From assembly GCA_002189035.1 (NCBI GenBank), contig CM007991.1, positions 2,976,001-3,040,000 on the forward strand: a stretch of DNA of 64,000 nt, given 5' to 3'. This document shows positions 62,781 through 64,000 of this stretch, one piece after another. Both the position numbers and the translations under genes were made by a program. The notes beneath the pieces are model-generated. The model was not told the DNA's origin, did not search any database, and saw only the letters and a list, made by a program, of their open reading frames with translations. This DNA comes from Utricularia gibba (lineage: Eukaryota > Streptophyta > Magnoliopsida > Lamiales > Lentibulariaceae). The first letter of the stretch is position 1; each line of letters opens with the position of its first letter.

Positions 62781-63268
62781 AACCGATATAAGACCTGAAT
62801 TGCAGGTGGGCACCTTCAATTCTTCAGAAAATTGCAGGTGGATTGGGCAAAAAAGGAATACTGCTTCAACTGTAGTATTGGTTATACGATTCCATGCAGA
62901 GTATTATCAAATCTATGATTTATACGAATCTGGAATTTTCAGCGCTAGAAGACGGACTCTCCCGCGCCATCTAAAAAATACACAGATTTCAATCCATTCT
63001 TTTGATTCCATTCTCCTCCCTCTCAAGCAAACAAAAAGTTCCGAGCCCAGAACGATTGGGCCATAGTTAAAAGTTGGCCCAACTATAGAATGCTATTTTT
63101 TGAAGATGAGAAAAAGAAAAAAAAGAGCTATTTTCAGGGAGGGGGTCGGAATCTCTGCATTTCCATTTCGCAACCGTGCATCCGCGAGTTTTCACGGCGT
63201 CGTTGGCGATCTTCCACCGAACAGTAGTGTATTTATTAAAGATTAAAAGGAACCGACGCAATTAAGAG
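62781..63268. other. Bidirectional promoter, ATAD5 and GET1
   Basis: The starts of the two divergent genes are 488 bases apart. Several TGGGCC/GGCCCA site II-like elements occur near 63020-63080, common in promoters of plant housekeeping and cell-cycle genes. Confidence 0.5.
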
Positions 63269-64000
63269 ATGGTGGTTGAATCGTTTGCGGAAAGCGGGAA
63301 ATCATTGGCGGCGCCGGCGATTTTCCTCCTCGTGTTGGTTTTCAATGTCGGCTACAAGTATATTGAATTATGCAAGAAGAAGGTAAGTCGTGATTAGTCA
63401 TCATTTTGGTTGTAAATTTTTTAGAATACAATCGAAGTAGAGAAATTGATGATATTCAGAAGTTATCATGTGGTGGTAAGTTTCTACGGTTTATACAGTT
63501 TTGTGAGGTGTGTGATGCAGAAAATGGCGATGAGTAATTCTGATATACAACTGCAAGCAGAAATTAAAGAGCTTCTGAGGGAGGCTAATTCCTTGTCACA
63601 GTGAGTCATGGAATTTCTTCAAAGCTCACTGCAGATTGTGAATAATTTCATTTAATTTAGTTGAAGATGATAATCTAAGTACTTACTTCGCGTGTCATCA
63701 TCTAATGGAGTACATGATCAGTAATCCGTTTTGAAACTAACGAGTTTGGAATTGGAAACTAGAATTCACGTGTGTTCCTGGGGCTAGAATGCTTTCATAC
63801 GAAGAGCACAATGGCTAGGATGATGATTTTCTTACTGTGATTGTTTATCCTTCACTTCAGACCTTCAACTTTTGCACAAGCTGCAAAATTGAGAAGACAG
63901 GCAGCAGCGAAGGAGAAGGAACTTGCCAAAAGTAAGGAGCTCTTTCATGCAGTGGTTTCTCTATGTCGTTACAGACTTAGTAGCATTTGGAAATTTGTGG
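63269..64000 (+). CDS. GET1: GET1/WRB-type tail-anchored protein insertion receptor, partial
   Basis: ER membrane receptor of the GET pathway, which docks GET3 carrying tail-anchored proteins. Three exons are visible: 63269-63382, 63521-63600 and 63861-63931. The protein starts MVVESFAESGKSLAAPAIFL with a first membrane helix (IFLLVLVFNVGYKYIEL). A cytosolic coiled coil follows: LQAEIKELLREANSLSQ and PSTFAQAAKLRRQAAAKEKE, the family signature that binds GET3. The remaining two helices lie beyond the right edge. The start and splice frames agree with Arabidopsis GET1. Confidence 0.92.

Overview
This is nuclear DNA of a flowering plant, probably a eudicot and certainly not a grass. The evidence is intron-rich plant genes, AT-rich spacers and plant-only families: chloroplast OHP2 and mitoferrin-like 1, FREE1, PRAF1, a trihelix factor, a B-sister MADS-box gene, an FD-like bZIP and MIR394. 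About 27 genes occur in 64 kb, so this is compact euchromatin. I saw no intact transposon, virus copy, CRISPR array, rRNA or tRNA gene.

Layout. 1-2.7 kb: 5' end of the ER HSP90 (GRP94) gene on minus, with an ER-stress element and a heat-shock element upstream, then a weak hypothetical gene. 2.7-9 kb: FREE1 (+), FD-like bZIP (-), LARP1 (-). 10-17 kb: SEC14-like (+), PUS1-type pseudouridine synthase (-), MIR394 (+), DUF241 gene (-). 17-30.5 kb: DWA2/EIPR1 WD40 (-), O-fucosyltransferase (-), OHP2 (+), DHHC acyltransferase (+), plant WD40 protein (-), mitoferrin-like 1 (-). 31-41 kb: RZ-1A-like RNA-binding protein (+), PRAF1 (-), F-box protein (-). 41-51 kb: trihelix factor (+), thioredoxin-fold protein (-), TOL ubiquitin adaptor (+), decayed PMT methyltransferase (+). 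51-64 kb: BTB protein (-), B-sister MADS (+), MATH-BTB (-) divergent from a small GNAT (+), ATAD5/ELG1 (-) divergent from GET1 (+).

The genes do not form a functional cluster. FREE1, TOL and PRAF1 all act on endosomes or phosphoinositide membranes, and HSP90.7, GET1 and the O-fucosyltransferase belong to the secretory pathway, but this looks like coincidence. As I recall Arabidopsis locus numbers, many of these families lie on the duplicated chromosome 1 segments At1g20-21 and At1g76-77, so the window is probably a conserved ancestral gene block.

The most important observation concerns data quality. At least nine otherwise conserved genes have reading frames broken by small indels. Almost all are one missing base in a G or C run of three to six bases. 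This points to systematic homopolymer undercalling in the assembly rather than true pseudogenes, and gene models here should be read with that in mind. I found no convincing undescribed system. The real second-look items are the MIR394 hairpin, the ERSE/HSE promoter, two GC-AG introns, the tandem NPTA repeats in TOL, the altered HSP90 nucleotide-site residues and the PMT relic.
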